Below, in pieces: positions 1-9,065 of a DNA stretch of 64,000 bases. Below the pieces are notes generated by a model that made no database searches, was not told the origin of the DNA, and saw only the letters and a program-made list of their open reading frames with translations. Each line of letters begins with the position of its first letter. The stretch's first letter is position 1. Origin of the DNA: Ensifer canadensis (GTDB lineage: Bacteria > Pseudomonadota > Alphaproteobacteria > Rhizobiales > Rhizobiaceae). The stretch covers positions 3,941,001-4,005,000 of the forward strand of contig NZ_CP083370.1 of assembly GCF_017488845.2 (NCBI RefSeq). The letters run 5' to 3'. The position numbers and the translations under genes are program-made.

Positions 1-42
1 CTCGATGAAGGTTGTTTCGGTTTCGGCTGGCGTCGTTTGCAT
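1..42 (-). CDS. 5' end of an unidentified gene, cut by the window edge
   Basis: An ATG on the minus strand at 40-42 is preceded by GGAGAG about seven bases upstream, a good ribosome binding site. It opens a reading frame that runs off the left edge after 14 codons (MQTTPAETETTFIE). It is divergent from infC. Too little is visible to name a family, so no function is assigned. Confidence 0.45.
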   Translation of the reverse strand, partial: MQTTPAETETTFIE

Positions 43-261
43 CTCAATTCTCTCCAAATGCCCGGATTGGCGGCGAATTTCTTTCTAAAACAGATTCGTC
101 TTGGCTTCGACAGGTGGTGATTTTCCCTGCGAGCCATGCTATTGACTCTCCCGTCGCAATTCACACATTGCCGTCGGCGGCAGATTGAAGCATTTCGGCC
201 AAGGCCGCGCCGACTAATAATTGAACCGCATTTTCGGAAACAGCTCGAGGAGAGTACGACC

Positions 262-798
262 ATTCGCAGACCGTTCAAAACGGACGCCCCCGTCAAGGAG
301 GGACCGCGCTCAAACAAGGAAATCCGGGTGCCCCGGGTTCAGCTTATCGATGCCGAAGGCCAGAATATCGGTGCCATCCCGATCGACCAGGCGCTCCGCA
401 TGGCGGAAGAGGCCGGTCTTGATCTGGTAGAGATCGCACCGAACTCCGAGCCGCCGGTGTGCAAGATCCTCGATCTCGGCAAGCTGAAATACGCCAACCA
501 GAAGAAGGCGGCCGAAGCGCGCAAGAAGCAGAAGATCGTCGAGATCAAAGAGATCAAGATGCGTCCCAACATCGACACGCATGATTATGAAGTGAAGATG
601 CGGGCGATGAATCGCTTCTTCGAAGAGGGCGACAAGGTCAAGGTGACCCTGAAGTTCCGCGGTCGCGAAATGGCGCACCAGGAACTCGGCATGAAGCTCC
701 TGCTTCAGGTCAAGGATGACACCCAGACGATCGCCAAGGTGGAGGCCGAGCCGAAGCTCGAAGGCCGCCAGATGATGATGGTCCTCGCTCCGCGTTGA
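262..798 (+). CDS. infC: Translation initiation factor IF-3, AUU start
   Basis: This is the 178-residue IF-3, which binds the 30S subunit, blocks 50S joining and checks the start codon. The signature [11 protein letters not shown] lies near residues 67-77 in the N-terminal domain, a lysine-rich linker follows, and [11 protein letters not shown] lies near 127-137 in the C-terminal domain. The frame is open further upstream, but the extra residues do not look like IF-3. The family start matches the ATT codon at 262, with AGGAG at 248-252 nine bases upstream. An AUU start is known for infC in other bacteria, where IF-3 represses its own translation by rejecting the non-standard codon; the same control is inferred here. 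A hairpin terminator follows. Confidence 0.95.
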   Translation: MRRPFKTDAPVKEGPRSNKEIRVPRVQLIDAEGQNIGAIPIDQALRMAEEAGLDLVEIAPNSEPPVCKILDLGKLKYANQKKAAEARKKQKIVEIKEIKMRPNIDTHDYEVKMRAMNRFFEEGDKVKVTLKFRGREMAHQELGMKLLLQVKDDTQTIAKVEAEPKLEGRQMMMVLAPR

Positions 799-843
799 CC
801 GAGGTGTCCGGGCGCAATGTCCGGAAACTGGATCAGGTAGGAA

Positions 844-865
844 GCCGCCCGAAGGGCGGCTTTTT
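844..865 (+). terminator. Rho-independent terminator after infC
   Basis: GCCGCCC and GGGCGGC form a seven-base-pair stem around a GAA loop, immediately followed by TTTTT. It lies 45 bases past the infC stop, so infC and rpmI are probably transcribed separately. Confidence 0.85.
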
Positions 866-1053
866 GCGTTTGAGGGTCCTTGCCATCAGCGCCGATATCG
901 CCGATGCCTATGGCGCGAAGTTGATCCTCGGGCAGTCGCCGCTCGGCGGACTGGAGGCGGTGCTCGCCTTCGAAACGGCCGGCAGGCGCAAGCGTCGGCG
1001 CGATCCGGTTTGACGTTGTATGTCGCTTCTATGACGCTTCGTCGATTCCGCAG

Positions 1054-1082
1054 TTGCGCTTTCGGGGAGGTCCGGGTATAAG
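1054..1082 (+). promoter_or_regulatory. Candidate sigma70 promoter for rpmI-rplT
   Basis: TTGCGC at 1054-1059 and TATAAG at 1077-1082 are separated by 17 bases. It is the best match in the spacer behind the infC terminator. Transcription would begin near 1089, leaving a leader of roughly 95 bases before rpmI. Confidence 0.5.
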
Positions 1083-1185
1083 CGCCCGTCCGAACGGTCC
1101 GGCAGGGCATGCCGTGGCCGTTCTTAACGCTGGAAATGGACCTCGTCTGTCCGTTTCGAATTCTTAAGAAAAATGGAGTAGCAAA

Positions 1186-1389
1186 ATGCCCAAGATGAAG
1201 ACGAAATCGTCTGCCAAGAAGCGGTTCAAGATCACCGCTACCGGCAAGGTTCGTGCAGCAGCTGCTGGCAAGCGCCACGGCATGATCAAGCGTTCCAACA
1301 AGTTCATCCGCGACGCACGTGGAACCATGGTTCTCGCGGAGCCCGATGGCAAGAAGGTCATCAAGAACTACCTGCCCAACGGTCTCTAA
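1186..1389 (+). CDS. rpmI: 50S ribosomal protein L35
   Basis: This 67-residue, very basic protein begins [20 protein letters not shown], the L35 N-terminus, and has the usual L35 length. It is a structural protein of the large ribosomal subunit. GGAG about eight bases upstream supports the ATG at 1186. rplT follows 39 bases downstream on the same strand, the conserved L35-L20 pairing, so the two are probably one transcript from the promoter near 1054. Confidence 0.97.
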   Translation: MPKMKTKSSAKKRFKITATGKVRAAAAGKRHGMIKRSNKFIRDARGTMVLAEPDGKKVIKNYLPNGL

Positions 1390-1428
1390 GACTTTCAGGC
1401 ATTTTGGACACGTTAAGGAGATCATGAC

Positions 1429-1833
1429 ATGGCACGTGTAAAACGCGGCGTAACCGCTCACGCCAAGCACAAGAAGACACTCAAGGCAGCCAAGGGCTTC
1501 TACGGCCGCCGCAAGAACACCATCCGCGCTGCAAAGGCTGCGGTTGATCGTTCGAAGCAGTTCGCTTACCGCGACCGCAAGGTCAACAAGCGCAACTTCC
1601 GCGCTCTCTGGATCCAGCGCATCAACGCTGCCGTCCGCGAATTCGGCCTGACCTACGGCCGCTTCATCGACGGCCTGAACAAGGCTGGCATCGAAGTCGA
1701 CCGCAAGGTTCTGTCCGACATGGCTATCCATGAGCCGGCAGCATTCGGCGCCCTCGTCGAAGCTTCCAAGAAGGCACTTGCCTACCTCAAGGAAGCCGGT
1801 ACGACCAACGAGTTTGAAAGCGCTGTTCGTTAA
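1429..1833 (+). CDS. rplT: 50S ribosomal protein L20
   Basis: This 134-residue basic protein begins [19 protein letters not shown] and contains GFYGRRKNT and [22 protein letters not shown], all L20 hallmarks. L20 is an early-assembly protein bound to 23S rRNA and in several bacteria represses translation of its own operon. AAGGAG lies upstream of the ATG. A strong terminator follows 40 bases after the stop and closes the rpmI-rplT unit. Confidence 0.97.
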   Translation: MARVKRGVTAHAKHKKTLKAAKGFYGRRKNTIRAAKAAVDRSKQFAYRDRKVNKRNFRALWIQRINAAVREFGLTYGRFIDGLNKAGIEVDRKVLSDMAIHEPAAFGALVEASKKALAYLKEAGTTNEFESAVR

Positions 1834-1872
1834 GCCAGCGTTTTCCCAAAACCGTTCTTGATTTTTGTTGGG

Positions 1873-1905
1873 AAACCCGCGCTGGCAGGGCTAGCGCGGG
1901 TTTTT
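1873..1905 (+). terminator. Rho-independent terminator after rplT
   Basis: AAACCCGCGCT (1873-1883) and AGCGCGGGTTT (1893-1903) form an 11-base-pair stem with a nine-base loop, and the descending arm runs into a T tract ending near 1905. Confidence 0.88.
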
Positions 1906-1924
1906 CTTATTTGGCGGGACGAAA

Positions 1925-2326
1925 GTGTACGACGATCGAAAGGGGCCGCTTGCGGTTCGCGAGCTTGACGACGAGGACATGGCGGCTCTGCTGGCAGCAC
2001 TTGCCGGCGGATCATCCCGTGTCGAACGACGCCAGCCTACGGATCGTATGGTCTGGATCAAGCGTGACCGGCGCGTTGGCCCGCGTCTCGGACTGCTCTT
2101 CCTGCAGATCGCAAGCCGCGCGCTGAAGCCAGAAACGCCGGACCGGGCTTTTGCCGCCTGGAAGCTTGCGGCGCCAGCGGAAGCCGCCGTCGCTCCCTCA
2201 GAGATCAAACCGCTCTTTACGCGATTGTTGCCGCTGGCGCGCTTCTTCCTGCGCATCCAGAACGGTCATGACCCCGTGCGCCTCGTGGCGGCGACGGACT
2301 CACTGGCGACGCAATCACAATCCTGA
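1925..2326 (+). CDS. Hypothetical protein between rplT and pheS
   Basis: This open frame encodes up to 133 residues from a GTG at 1925; the first internal ATG would be at 1979. It begins only 20 bases after the rplT terminator, so the true start may be the later ATG. A central segment reads RMVWIKRDRRVGPRLGLLF, slightly like the N-terminal lobe of Kdo/WaaP-type lipopolysaccharide kinases, but catalytic motifs are absent and the protein is far too short. It could be a remnant of such a gene or a small lineage-specific protein. Codon use resembles the flanking genes. Confidence 0.45.
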   Translation: MYDDRKGPLAVRELDDEDMAALLAALAGGSSRVERRQPTDRMVWIKRDRRVGPRLGLLFLQIASRALKPETPDRAFAAWKLAAPAEAAVAPSEIKPLFTRLLPLARFFLRIQNGHDPVRLVAATDSLATQSQS

Positions 2327-2377
2327 AGACAACAACCGATATAGACCGAACCCATTCCCGCATCGAGGCAGGACAGA

Positions 2378-3460
2378 ATGAGCGAACTGGAAACACTGGA
2401 ACGGACACTGCTGGCGGACATCGATGCCGCCGGCGACGAAGGATCGATCGAGGCGGTGCGCGTCGGCGCGCTCGGCAAGAAGGGCTCGATCTCCGAGCTA
2501 CTGAAGACGCTCGGCACGATGACGCCGGAAGAGCGCCAGACCCGTGGCGCCCAGATCAACGCGCTGAAGACCACGGTTGCAGAAGCGATCACCGCCCGCA
2601 AGTCGGCGTTGAAGGACCAGGCGATCGCCGAGCGTCTGGCCCGCGAAACCGTCGATATCAGCCTGCCGGTGCGCTCGTCCCCGGCCGAACGTGGCCGTAT
2701 CCATCCGATCAGCCAGATCGTCGACGAGATCACCGCGATCTTCGGCGACATGGGTTTCTCGATCGCCGAAGGTCCTGACATCGAGACCGACTACTACAAC
2801 TTCACGGCGCTGAACTTCCCGGAAGGCCACCCGGCCCGCGAGATGCACGACACCTTCTTCTTCAATGAAGATGACAAGGGCGAGCGCAAGGTGCTGCGCA
2901 CGCATACCTCGCCGGTGCAGATACGCACGATGGAGGCGCAGGACCCGCCGATCCGCATCATCATCCCCGGCAAGACCTATCGCCAGGATTCCGACGCCAC
3001 CCACTCGCCGATGTTCCATCAGGTCGAGGGCCTGGTCGTCGACAAGTCCGCGAACGTCGCCAACATGCGCTGGGTGCTGGAAGAATTCTGCAAGGCCTTC
3101 TTCGAGGTCGATCAGGTCACGATGCGTTTCCGCCCGTCGTTCTTCCCGTTCACCGAACCGTCCTTCGAGGTCGACATCCAGTGCGACCGCTCCGGCCCGA
3201 TCGTCAAGTTCGGCGAGGGCACCGACTGGATGGAGATCCTCGGCTGCGGCATGGTCCACCCGAACGTGCTCAGATCCGGCGGGCTCGATCCGGACGAGTA
3301 TCAGGGCTTTGCCTGGGGCATGGGTCTCGACCGCATCGCCATGCTGAAATACGGCATGCCGGACCTGCGTGACTTCTTCAACGCCGATGTCCGCTGGATG
3401 AACCATTACGGCTTCCGCCCGCTCGACATGCCGACATTGTTCGGCGGCCTCTCGGCCTGA
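2378..3460 (+). CDS. pheS: Phenylalanine--tRNA ligase alpha subunit
   Basis: The 360-residue class II synthetase alpha subunit charges tRNA-Phe as an alpha2-beta2 enzyme. An N-terminal helical arm (about 1-90) is followed by the catalytic core. [12 protein letters not shown] at 174-185 and [13 protein letters not shown] at 208-220 belong to the active site, and [18 protein letters not shown] at 314-331 is motif 3. The length is typical. pheT lies 133 bases downstream, separated by a palindromic repeat, so the usual pheST arrangement is kept but not tightly coupled. Confidence 0.97.
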   Translation: MSELETLERTLLADIDAAGDEGSIEAVRVGALGKKGSISELLKTLGTMTPEERQTRGAQINALKTTVAEAITARKSALKDQAIAERLARETVDISLPVRSSPAERGRIHPISQIVDEITAIFGDMGFSIAEGPDIETDYYNFTALNFPEGHPAREMHDTFFFNEDDKGERKVLRTHTSPVQIRTMEAQDPPIRIIIPGKTYRQDSDATHSPMFHQVEGLVVDKSANVANMRWVLEEFCKAFFEVDQVTMRFRPSFFPFTEPSFEVDIQCDRSGPIVKFGEGTDWMEILGCGMVHPNVLRSGGLDPDEYQGFAWGMGLDRIAMLKYGMPDLRDFFNADVRWMNHYGFRPLDMPTLFGGLSA

Positions 3461-3475
3461 TCGCGCTGAAAATTG

Positions 3476-3576
3476 GAGCATTTCCAGGAAAAGTGCGAAG
3501 CGGTTTTCCGCCAGGAAATGTGTAAAAACAAAGGGATAGAGTGTTTCTGCAACCCGGTTTAAGCCGGAAACGCTCG
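3476..3576 (+). repeat. Dispersed intergenic palindromic repeat, family 1, copy 1
   Basis: About 100 bases between pheS and pheT starting GAGCATTTCCAGGAAAAGTG and ending near CCGGAAACGCTCGAG. A nearly identical element in the same orientation lies at 27305-27406. It contains nested inverted repeats: TTTCCAGGAAA-type arms on the left, and GTTTCTGC...GGAAACGCTC arms on the right. This architecture resembles the RIME-type mosaic elements described in Rhizobium, though I cannot assign the family without a database. Being inside pheST it would be transcribed as a structured RNA. Confidence 0.75.
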
Positions 3577-3593
3577 AGGACACAGGTGAAATC

Positions 3594-6020
3594 ATGAAAT
3601 TCACGCTTTCCTGGCTCAAGGACCACCTTGATACCGACGCTTCGCTGGACGAGATCTGTGCGCGCTTGACGATGATCGGGCTTGAAGTCGAGGATGTCGA
3701 CGACAAGGCCGCCTTCAAGCCGTTCGTCATCGCCAAGGTCGTTTCCGCCGAGCAGCATCCGAATGCCGACAAGCTTCGGGTCCTGATGGTCGATACCGGC
3801 ACAGGCGCACCGGTTCAGGTCGTCTGCGGCGCGCCGAACGCCCGCGCCGGCCTCGTCGGCGCCTTCGCCGCATCGGGCACCTACGTGCCGGGCATCGACG
3901 TCACGCTCTCCGTCGGCAACATTCGCGGCGTCGAAAGCCACGGCATGATGTGTTCGGAAAAGGAACTCGAGATCTCCGACGACCACAACGGCATCATCGA
4001 CCTGCCGGATGATGCGCCTGTTGGCACGAGCTATGCGGCCTATGCCAGCCTCGACGATCCGATGATCGAGATCAACCTGACGCCGAACCGCCCGGATTGC
4101 ACCAGCGTTTACGGCATCGCCCGCGACCTCGCAGCCTCTGGCCTCGGTACGCTGAAGGCCCGCGCGGCACCCGCCTTTGCGGTCGAAGGCGAGACCCCGG
4201 TCAAGCTGACGATCGACCTTGGCGAAGATCGTCACCTTTGCCCAGGCTTCGGCCTGCGGCTCGTGCGCGGCGTCAAGAACGGCCCGTCGCCGAAATGGAT
4301 GCAGCAGCGGCTGCTGTCGATCGGTCTTCGTCCGATTAACGCGCTGGTCGACATCACCAACTACATGACCTTCGACCAGGGCCGGCCGATGCACGTCTTC
4401 GACGCGGCCAAGGTTACGGGCAACCTGACTGTGCGCCGCGCCAAGGAAGGCGAAACCGTGCTTGCGCTCGACCAGCGCGAATACAAGCTCGGCCCGAACA
4501 ACGTCGTCATATCAGACGAAAAGGCCATCGAGTCGATCGGCGGTATCATGGGCGGCGAACACTCCGGCTGCGATGAGAACACCACAGACGTGCTGATCGA
4601 ATCGGCGCTCTGGGACCCGATGAACATCGCCAAGTCCGGCCGCACGCTCGGTATCATCACCGACGCGCGCTACCGCTTCGAGCGTGGTGTCGATCCGGAA
4701 TACATGGTGCCCGGTCTCGAGCGCACCACCGAACTGGTCCTCGAGCTTTGCGGCGGCAAGCCGGCCAAGGCAGAAGTCGTCGGCTATGCCGGCTATAGCC
4801 CGAAGATCGTCGATTTCCCGATGTCCGAGGTCAAGCGCCTGACGGGGCTCGAGGTTTCCTCGGAAGAGAGCGTCACGATCCTGAAGAAGCTTGGCTTCGG
4901 CGTCCAGGGCTCGGGCGAGCGCGTCAACGTTTCGGTGCCGTCCTGGCGCCCGGATGTCGACGGCAAGGCCGATCTCGTCGAAGAGGTCATGCGCATCCAC
5001 GGCGTCGACAACATTGTTGCAGCACCCTTGCCGAGCCATGGCACCGTCAATGGCAAGATCCTGACGACGCTGCAGATCCGCACCCGCCTTGCCAAGCGCG
5101 CGTTGGCGAGCCGCGGCATGCTGGAGGCCGTCACCTGGTCGTTCATTTCCGAAGACCAGGCGAAGCTCTTCGGCGGCGGTCAGCCGGCGCTGAAGCTTGC
5201 CAACCCGATCGCGGCCGATATGTCGGACATGCGCCCGTCGCTGTTGCCGGGTCTCCTGTCGGCGGCACAGCGCAATGCCGACAAGGGCTTTGGCGACGTT
5301 GCGCTCTTCGAAGTCTCCGGCACCTATGAAGGCGATGGCCCGGATCAGCAGCGCCGCGTTGCCGGTGGCGTACGCCGTGGCACCGCATCGCTCAACGGCG
5401 CCGGTCGTCTCTGGTCGAATGCTGCCAAGGGCGGCGGCAAGCCGGTCGACGTCTTCGACGCCAAGGCCGATGCGATCGCGGTCTTGGAAGCCTGCGGCGT
5501 GCCGATGGGCAATGTCCAGTTCGAAGCCGGCGGTCCCGCCTGGTATCATCCCGGCCGTTCCGGCACGATCAAGCTCGGTCCGAAGATCGTGCTTGGCTCC
5601 TTCGGTGAATTCCACCCGAAGACGCTTGAGGCGCTCGATGTCTCCGGTGCACTCTGCGGCTTCGAAATCTATGTCGACGCCATGCCGGAACCGAAGAAGA
5701 AGGCGACCCGCACCAAGCCGGCACTTGATCTTTCGCCGTTCCAGGCGGTCAAGCGCGACTTCGCCTTCGTCGTCGACAAGGGCGTCGAGGCAGGTGCCAT
5801 CCTGCGTGCAGCCTCCGGCGCCGACCGCAAGCTGGTGACCGGCGTCAGCGTCTTCGACGTGTTCGAGGGAGCGTCCCTTGGCGAAGGCAAGAAGTCGATC
5901 GCCATCGAAGTGACGATCCAGCCGGTCGAGCGCACGCTGACCGACGAGGACTTCGAGGCTTTGACGGCCAAGATCGTCGCCAACGTCACCAAGACGACAG
6001 GCGGCGTGTTGCGCGCCTGA
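3594..6020 (+). CDS. pheT: Phenylalanine--tRNA ligase beta subunit
   Basis: At 808 residues this has full family length. The N-terminal tRNA-binding OB domain includes [20 protein letters not shown] (near 44-63). B3/B4 editing-domain sequence follows in the 200s-400s, then a B5 domain and a catalytic-like core. The C-terminal anticodon-binding FDX-ACB domain begins at [14 protein letters not shown] (about 716). It partners PheS in the tetramer and hydrolyses mischarged Tyr-tRNA-Phe. A perfect inverted repeat terminates it against the convergent VOC gene. Confidence 0.97.
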   Translation: MKFTLSWLKDHLDTDASLDEICARLTMIGLEVEDVDDKAAFKPFVIAKVVSAEQHPNADKLRVLMVDTGTGAPVQVVCGAPNARAGLVGAFAASGTYVPGIDVTLSVGNIRGVESHGMMCSEKELEISDDHNGIIDLPDDAPVGTSYAAYASLDDPMIEINLTPNRPDCTSVYGIARDLAASGLGTLKARAAPAFAVEGETPVKLTIDLGEDRHLCPGFGLRLVRGVKNGPSPKWMQQRLLSIGLRPINALVDITNYMTFDQGRPMHVFDAAKVTGNLTVRRAKEGETVLALDQREYKLGPNNVVISDEKAIESIGGIMGGEHSGCDENTTDVLIESALWDPMNIAKSGRTLGIITDARYRFERGVDPEYMVPGLERTTELVLELCGGKPAKAEVVGYAGYSPKIVDFPMSEVKRLTGLEVSSEESVTILKKLGFGVQGSGERVNVSVPSWRPDVDGKADLVEEVMRIHGVDNIVAAPLPSHGTVNGKILTTLQIRTRLAKRALASRGMLEAVTWSFISEDQAKLFGGGQPALKLANPIAADMSDMRPSLLPGLLSAAQRNADKGFGDVALFEVSGTYEGDGPDQQRRVAGGVRRGTASLNGAGRLWSNAAKGGGKPVDVFDAKADAIAVLEACGVPMGNVQFEAGGPAWYHPGRSGTIKLGPKIVLGSFGEFHPKTLEALDVSGALCGFEIYVDAMPEPKKKATRTKPALDLSPFQAVKRDFAFVVDKGVEAGAILRAASGADRKLVTGVSVFDVFEGASLGEGKKSIAIEVTIQPVERTLTDEDFEALTAKIVANVTKTTGGVLRA

Positions 6021-6040
6021 AGGCCGTTCGGTTTATAACC

Positions 6041-6078
6041 ATGGCAAAGGCCGCTGCTTGCAGCGGCCTTTGCCATGC
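6041..6078. terminator. Bidirectional terminator between pheT and the VOC gene
   Basis: CATGGCAAAGGCCGCTGC (6041-6058) is followed after two bases by its perfect reverse complement (6061-6078), an 18-base-pair stem between two convergent stop codons. No long T tract follows on either strand, so it may act partly as an RNA 3'-end stabiliser. Confidence 0.65.
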
Positions 6079-6080
6079 GG

Positions 6081-6437
6081 CTAACCAATGCGTTGCATCA
6101 GCTCGATCCGGTTGCCGAAGGGATCGCTGACGTAACACCTGGCATATCCGGCAAGTGGCGCGTCACGCGTGATCGACACGCCGGAGGCTTCGAGTCGCAA
6201 AAGGAGCAGGGCAAGGTCGTCGACAAGGAAGGCGGGATGAGCCTTGCGCGCAGGCGAGAAAGCCGGGTCGATACCGAGGTGAATTCTTGCCTCTCCTCGC
6301 TCGAACCAACAGCCACCACGTCCGGCAAGGTTCAATGGTTTCTGCACCTCGGTTAGGCCGAGCAGCCCTTCATAGAAACCCCGTGCTACATCCTCCATCC
6401 CGGCAGGCATGGCCAGCTGGACATGGTCGAGCGCCAT
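6081..6437 (-). CDS. VOC/glyoxalase-fold family protein
   Basis: A 118-residue single-module vicinal-oxygen-chelate protein. It begins MALDHVQLAMPAGMEDVARG, the usual first beta-alpha element, with FYEGLLGLTEVQKP and the C-terminal YVSDPFGNRIELMQ typical of the fold. H5 and E113 are at usual metal-ligand positions. The substrate is unknown; the family includes glyoxalases, fosfomycin-resistance enzymes and dioxygenases. It lies 41 bases downstream of the NTF2-like gene on the same strand, so the two may be cotranscribed. A longer upstream open frame is non-homologous and was rejected. Confidence 0.8.
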   Translation of the reverse strand: MALDHVQLAMPAGMEDVARGFYEGLLGLTEVQKPLNLAGRGGCWFERGEARIHLGIDPAFSPARKAHPAFLVDDLALLLLRLEASGVSITRDAPLAGYARCYVSDPFGNRIELMQRIG

Positions 6438-6478
6438 GATTTGACCTATGGCCTCGAGGCTCCCGCTTGATCCCGCCA

Positions 6479-6838
6479 TCAGGCGTGAAGGTGGTAGATC
6501 TTGTTGACGATCACCCAGCGCCCGTCGATCTTGACCAGCGACAGATAATCGGAAAAGCGTTCGCCGGCGAAGCTGTCGATCACCTTCACCGTTGCCGCAT
6601 CGCCGGTAATGTCGGTCATCTCCACATCCATCTCCGGCTGGCTCCCGGGCGGCGCGGCCCCCTGGTCCAGAACCGCCTTGATGAAGCCGTCGCGCGTCAT
6701 CCATTCGAGCGCGCCTCTGTAGTTGCCGATGATCGCCGCGTCTGGGTGAAACGCCTTGCGCAACGCACCTTCGTTGGCAAAGGCCATGCCGTCCACATAG
6801 AGATGCACCACCGCGCTGATCGCCTGCTCGTCGGACAT
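6479..6838 (-). CDS. NTF2-like (putative lumazine-binding type) protein
   Basis: This 119-residue protein starts MSDEQAISAVVHLYVDGMAF, with GGAGG about seven bases upstream on the minus strand. The pattern of an N-terminal helix, FHPDAAIIG, a beta-rich middle with EMTDITGDAATVKV, and the final KIDGRWVIVNKIYHLH matches the SnoaL/NTF2-like cone fold, specifically the small putative lumazine-binding group. The function is unknown. The VOC gene follows on the same strand. The frame stays open upstream to 6937, but that part overlaps a terminator-like hairpin and is not typical of the family. Confidence 0.75.
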   Translation of the reverse strand: MSDEQAISAVVHLYVDGMAFANEGALRKAFHPDAAIIGNYRGALEWMTRDGFIKAVLDQGAAPPGSQPEMDVEMTDITGDAATVKVIDSFAGERFSDYLSLVKIDGRWVIVNKIYHLHA

Positions 6839-6907
6839 TCCCGATCCTCCGAAATTGTTGGTCACGACAGGAAAGGTAGTGCATCCGGCTGAAAATTCGA
6901 TGGGTGA

Positions 6908-6937
6908 ATGCCCCGCCTCGGCAAGGAGGCGGGGCAT
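6908..6937 (-). terminator. Hairpin downstream of the aldo/keto reductase gene
   Basis: ATGCCCCGCCTC and GAGGCGGGGCAT form a 12-base-pair stem with a six-base loop just past the stop of the minus-strand aldo/keto reductase. There is no T run, so it may be a weak terminator or an mRNA 3'-end structure. Confidence 0.5.
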
Positions 6938-6943
6938 GCGCGT

Positions 6944-7939
6944 TCAACGATTGGTGAGCGCCAGCGATGCTTCCGTATAGCGCTTGCCAGCAACGAGCGC
7001 CGGCGACAGCGCATCGCCGAGCCGGGCAAGTTCGTCAGCGCTCAGCACGATATCGGCCGCGGCCGCATTCTGCTCCAGGTGGTGGAGCTTGCGCGCGCCG
7101 GGGATGGGCACGATGAAGTCGCCCTGATTGATCACCCAGGCGAGCGCCAACTGGGCGGCGGTTACGCCTTTTTCGCGCGCGAGCGCTTCCAGCGTTTCGA
7201 CAAGGGCGGCGTTGGCGCCGAGGTTTTCCGCCTGGAAGCGCGGCAACGAGCGACGGAAATCGTCCGCTGCAAGATCGTCAGCCTTGCGGATCGTGCCCGT
7301 CAGCATGCCGCGCCCAAGCGGGCTATAGGGCACGAAGCCGATGCCGAGGTCGCGGCAGGTCGCCAGCACGTCCTCTTCCGGGTCTCGCGACCAAAGCGAA
7401 TATTCGCTCTGGACCGCCGCGATCGGATGCACCTTGTGGGCACGTCGGATCGTTTCGGAACTTGCCTCGGAAAGCCCGAGCGTGCGCACCTTGCCCTGGC
7501 GCACCAGATCGGCCATGGCGCCGACGGTTTCCTCGATCGGAACCCCGGGATCGACGCGGTGCTGGTAGTAGAGGTCGATCACATCGATCCCAAGCCTCTT
7601 CAGCGAGGCGTCAGCCACGGCCCTTGCGTTTTCCGGTCGACCGTCGATGCCTTTGATCGCCTCGGCCGCTGGTTTGCCGGGCTCTATGCGGAAGCCGAAT
7701 TTAGTCGCGATCGTGACCTTGTCGCGTAGCGGCTTCAACGCCCGGCCGACAAGCTTTTCATTCTCGTAAGGGCCATAGACTTCGGCCGTGTCGAAGAAGG
7801 TGACGCCGAGGTCGACGGCGCGCTGCAGCGTGCGGATCGATTCCGCCTCGTCGGCGCCGCCATAGGCAAAGCTCATGCCCATGCAGCCAAGACCAATGGC
7901 GGAGACGGTCAGTTCATTCCCGAGTTTGCGGGTCTTCAT
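6944..7939 (-). CDS. Aldo/keto reductase
   Basis: A 331-residue NADPH-dependent oxidoreductase of the (beta/alpha)8 AKR superfamily. The N-terminus [20 protein letters not shown] and [17 protein letters not shown] are characteristic. The tetrad is visible as D50, Y55, K80 and H127 (LYYQHRVD). Near the C-terminus [19 protein letters not shown] contributes to cofactor binding. It resembles the AKR12/13-like reductases of small aldehydes and ketones; the substrate is unknown. The start at 7939 is the first ATG matching the family. A LysR regulator is divergent, with 227 bases between, which suggests it controls this gene. Confidence 0.9.
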   Translation of the reverse strand: MKTRKLGNELTVSAIGLGCMGMSFAYGGADEAESIRTLQRAVDLGVTFFDTAEVYGPYENEKLVGRALKPLRDKVTIATKFGFRIEPGKPAAEAIKGIDGRPENARAVADASLKRLGIDVIDLYYQHRVDPGVPIEETVGAMADLVRQGKVRTLGLSEASSETIRRAHKVHPIAAVQSEYSLWSRDPEEDVLATCRDLGIGFVPYSPLGRGMLTGTIRKADDLAADDFRRSLPRFQAENLGANAALVETLEALAREKGVTAAQLALAWVINQGDFIVPIPGARKLHHLEQNAAAADIVLSADELARLGDALSPALVAGKRYTEASLALTNR

Positions 7940-8166
7940 GTCATGTCCTTTCGGGGTAGGGGCGACCATGCAGGCGCGCCAGGGTGGCCCGCGAACGCAT
8001 CGAAACGCCCGGTATTCGTCGGCGCTTGGCCAGTCGGCTCCAAGCGGCGTCCTGCATGCCGCTCTTCCCGGTGCCGTCTGGCTACGACGATGATCAAAGG
8101 ATAGGGCCGCAGCATGCGGTTGAAAATCTCTGTCAACTCTCACGGGCTGTTCTATTATTTAGATCA

Positions 8167-9057
8167 ATGAACAGGACCCAGCTTTCCCAACTCGCCGTCC
8201 TTGCCGCGGTTGCCGCCCATGGCAGCTTCCGTGGTGCCGCCCGCGAGCTTGCCATCGCACCATCGGCCGTCAGCCACGCGGTCGGCAGCCTTGAAGCGAG
8301 CCTTGGTGTGCGGCTTTTATCGCGCACCACCCGCAGCGTCGCGCCGACCGAGGAGGGGCGGCGCCTCCTTGAACGACTGGCACCGGCGCTCGACGAGATC
8401 GCCCACGCGCTGGAGGCTGCCACGGACACGCGCGACCGTCCGGCCGGCAATCTGCGCATCACGGCGCCGCGATTTGCCGCCGATCTTATCCTGGCGCCCC
8501 GGCTTGGTGCCTTTCTCAACCGCTACCCGGAGATCGTGCTGGAAATCGCCAACGAGGATGGTTTCACCGACATCGTCGAACAAGGCTACGACGCCGGCAT
8601 CCGACTCGGCGAAAGCCTCGAAGCCGATATGATCGCCGTCAAGGTCGGGCCGGAGCTGGAAAGTGCGGTTGTTGCATCGCCCGATTATTTCGAGCGTTTC
8701 GGCCGCCCCTTTCATCCGAGCGATCTCGCCGGCCACCGCTGCATCCGGCGACGCTTTTCCAATGGCACGCTCTATCGCTGGGAGTTCGAGAGGCACGGCG
8801 AGGAATTGACGGTTTCCGTCGAGGGGCCGTTAATCCTTGGGGAAGACCGGCCGATTATCAAGGCGGCGATGGGTGGAGCAGGGCTTGCCTATCTCTTCCT
8901 CTCGCGGGTGGAAACGCCAATCGCCGAAGGGCGGTTGATCCGCGTGCTCGAGGATTGGTGCGCGCCCTATGCCGGCCCGTTTCTCTACTATCCGAGCCGG
9001 CGCCAGATGCGCCCGGCCCTTCGCGCCTTCATCGATTTCTTCAAGCATGCGAGCTAG
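8167..9057 (+). CDS. LysR-family transcriptional regulator
   Basis: A 296-residue regulator. The winged helix-turn-helix covers about residues 1-60 (AAVAAHGSFRGAARELAIAPSAVSHAVGSLEASLGVRLL), and a periplasmic-binding-like effector domain follows (NLRITAPRFAADLI onward). It belongs to the CrgA-like subgroup by eye. The ATG at 8167 gives the normal LysR N-terminus; the frame is open upstream without similarity. It is divergent from the aldo/keto reductase, the classic LysR-target arrangement, so it probably regulates that gene and itself. Confidence 0.9.
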   Translation: MNRTQLSQLAVLAAVAAHGSFRGAARELAIAPSAVSHAVGSLEASLGVRLLSRTTRSVAPTEEGRRLLERLAPALDEIAHALEAATDTRDRPAGNLRITAPRFAADLILAPRLGAFLNRYPEIVLEIANEDGFTDIVEQGYDAGIRLGESLEADMIAVKVGPELESAVVASPDYFERFGRPFHPSDLAGHRCIRRRFSNGTLYRWEFERHGEELTVSVEGPLILGEDRPIIKAAMGGAGLAYLFLSRVETPIAEGRLIRVLEDWCAPYAGPFLYYPSRRQMRPALRAFIDFFKHAS

Positions 9058-9065
9058 GCCGGTTG

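Larger units (their letters stand above)
799..1185 (+). other. Gene-free spacer between infC and rpmI
   Basis: This 387-base stretch holds the infC terminator at its left end and a sigma70-like promoter near 1054-1082, followed by about 100 bases of rpmI leader. A short open frame (795-1013) crosses the infC terminator and shows no recognisable protein. The leader may contain the structured r-protein autoregulatory site known upstream of rpmI-rplT in other bacteria, but I could not fold it reliably. Confidence 0.5.

Noticed and set aside
136..261. Upstream extension of infC in the same frame
   Set aside because: Forty-two extra residues show no IF-3 similarity; the ATT at 262 with its ribosome site matches the family start.
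2498..3802. 434-codon minus-strand frame over pheS-pheT
   Set aside because: It is antisense to two certain genes and its translation has no recognisable domain; such frames are common in GC-rich DNA.
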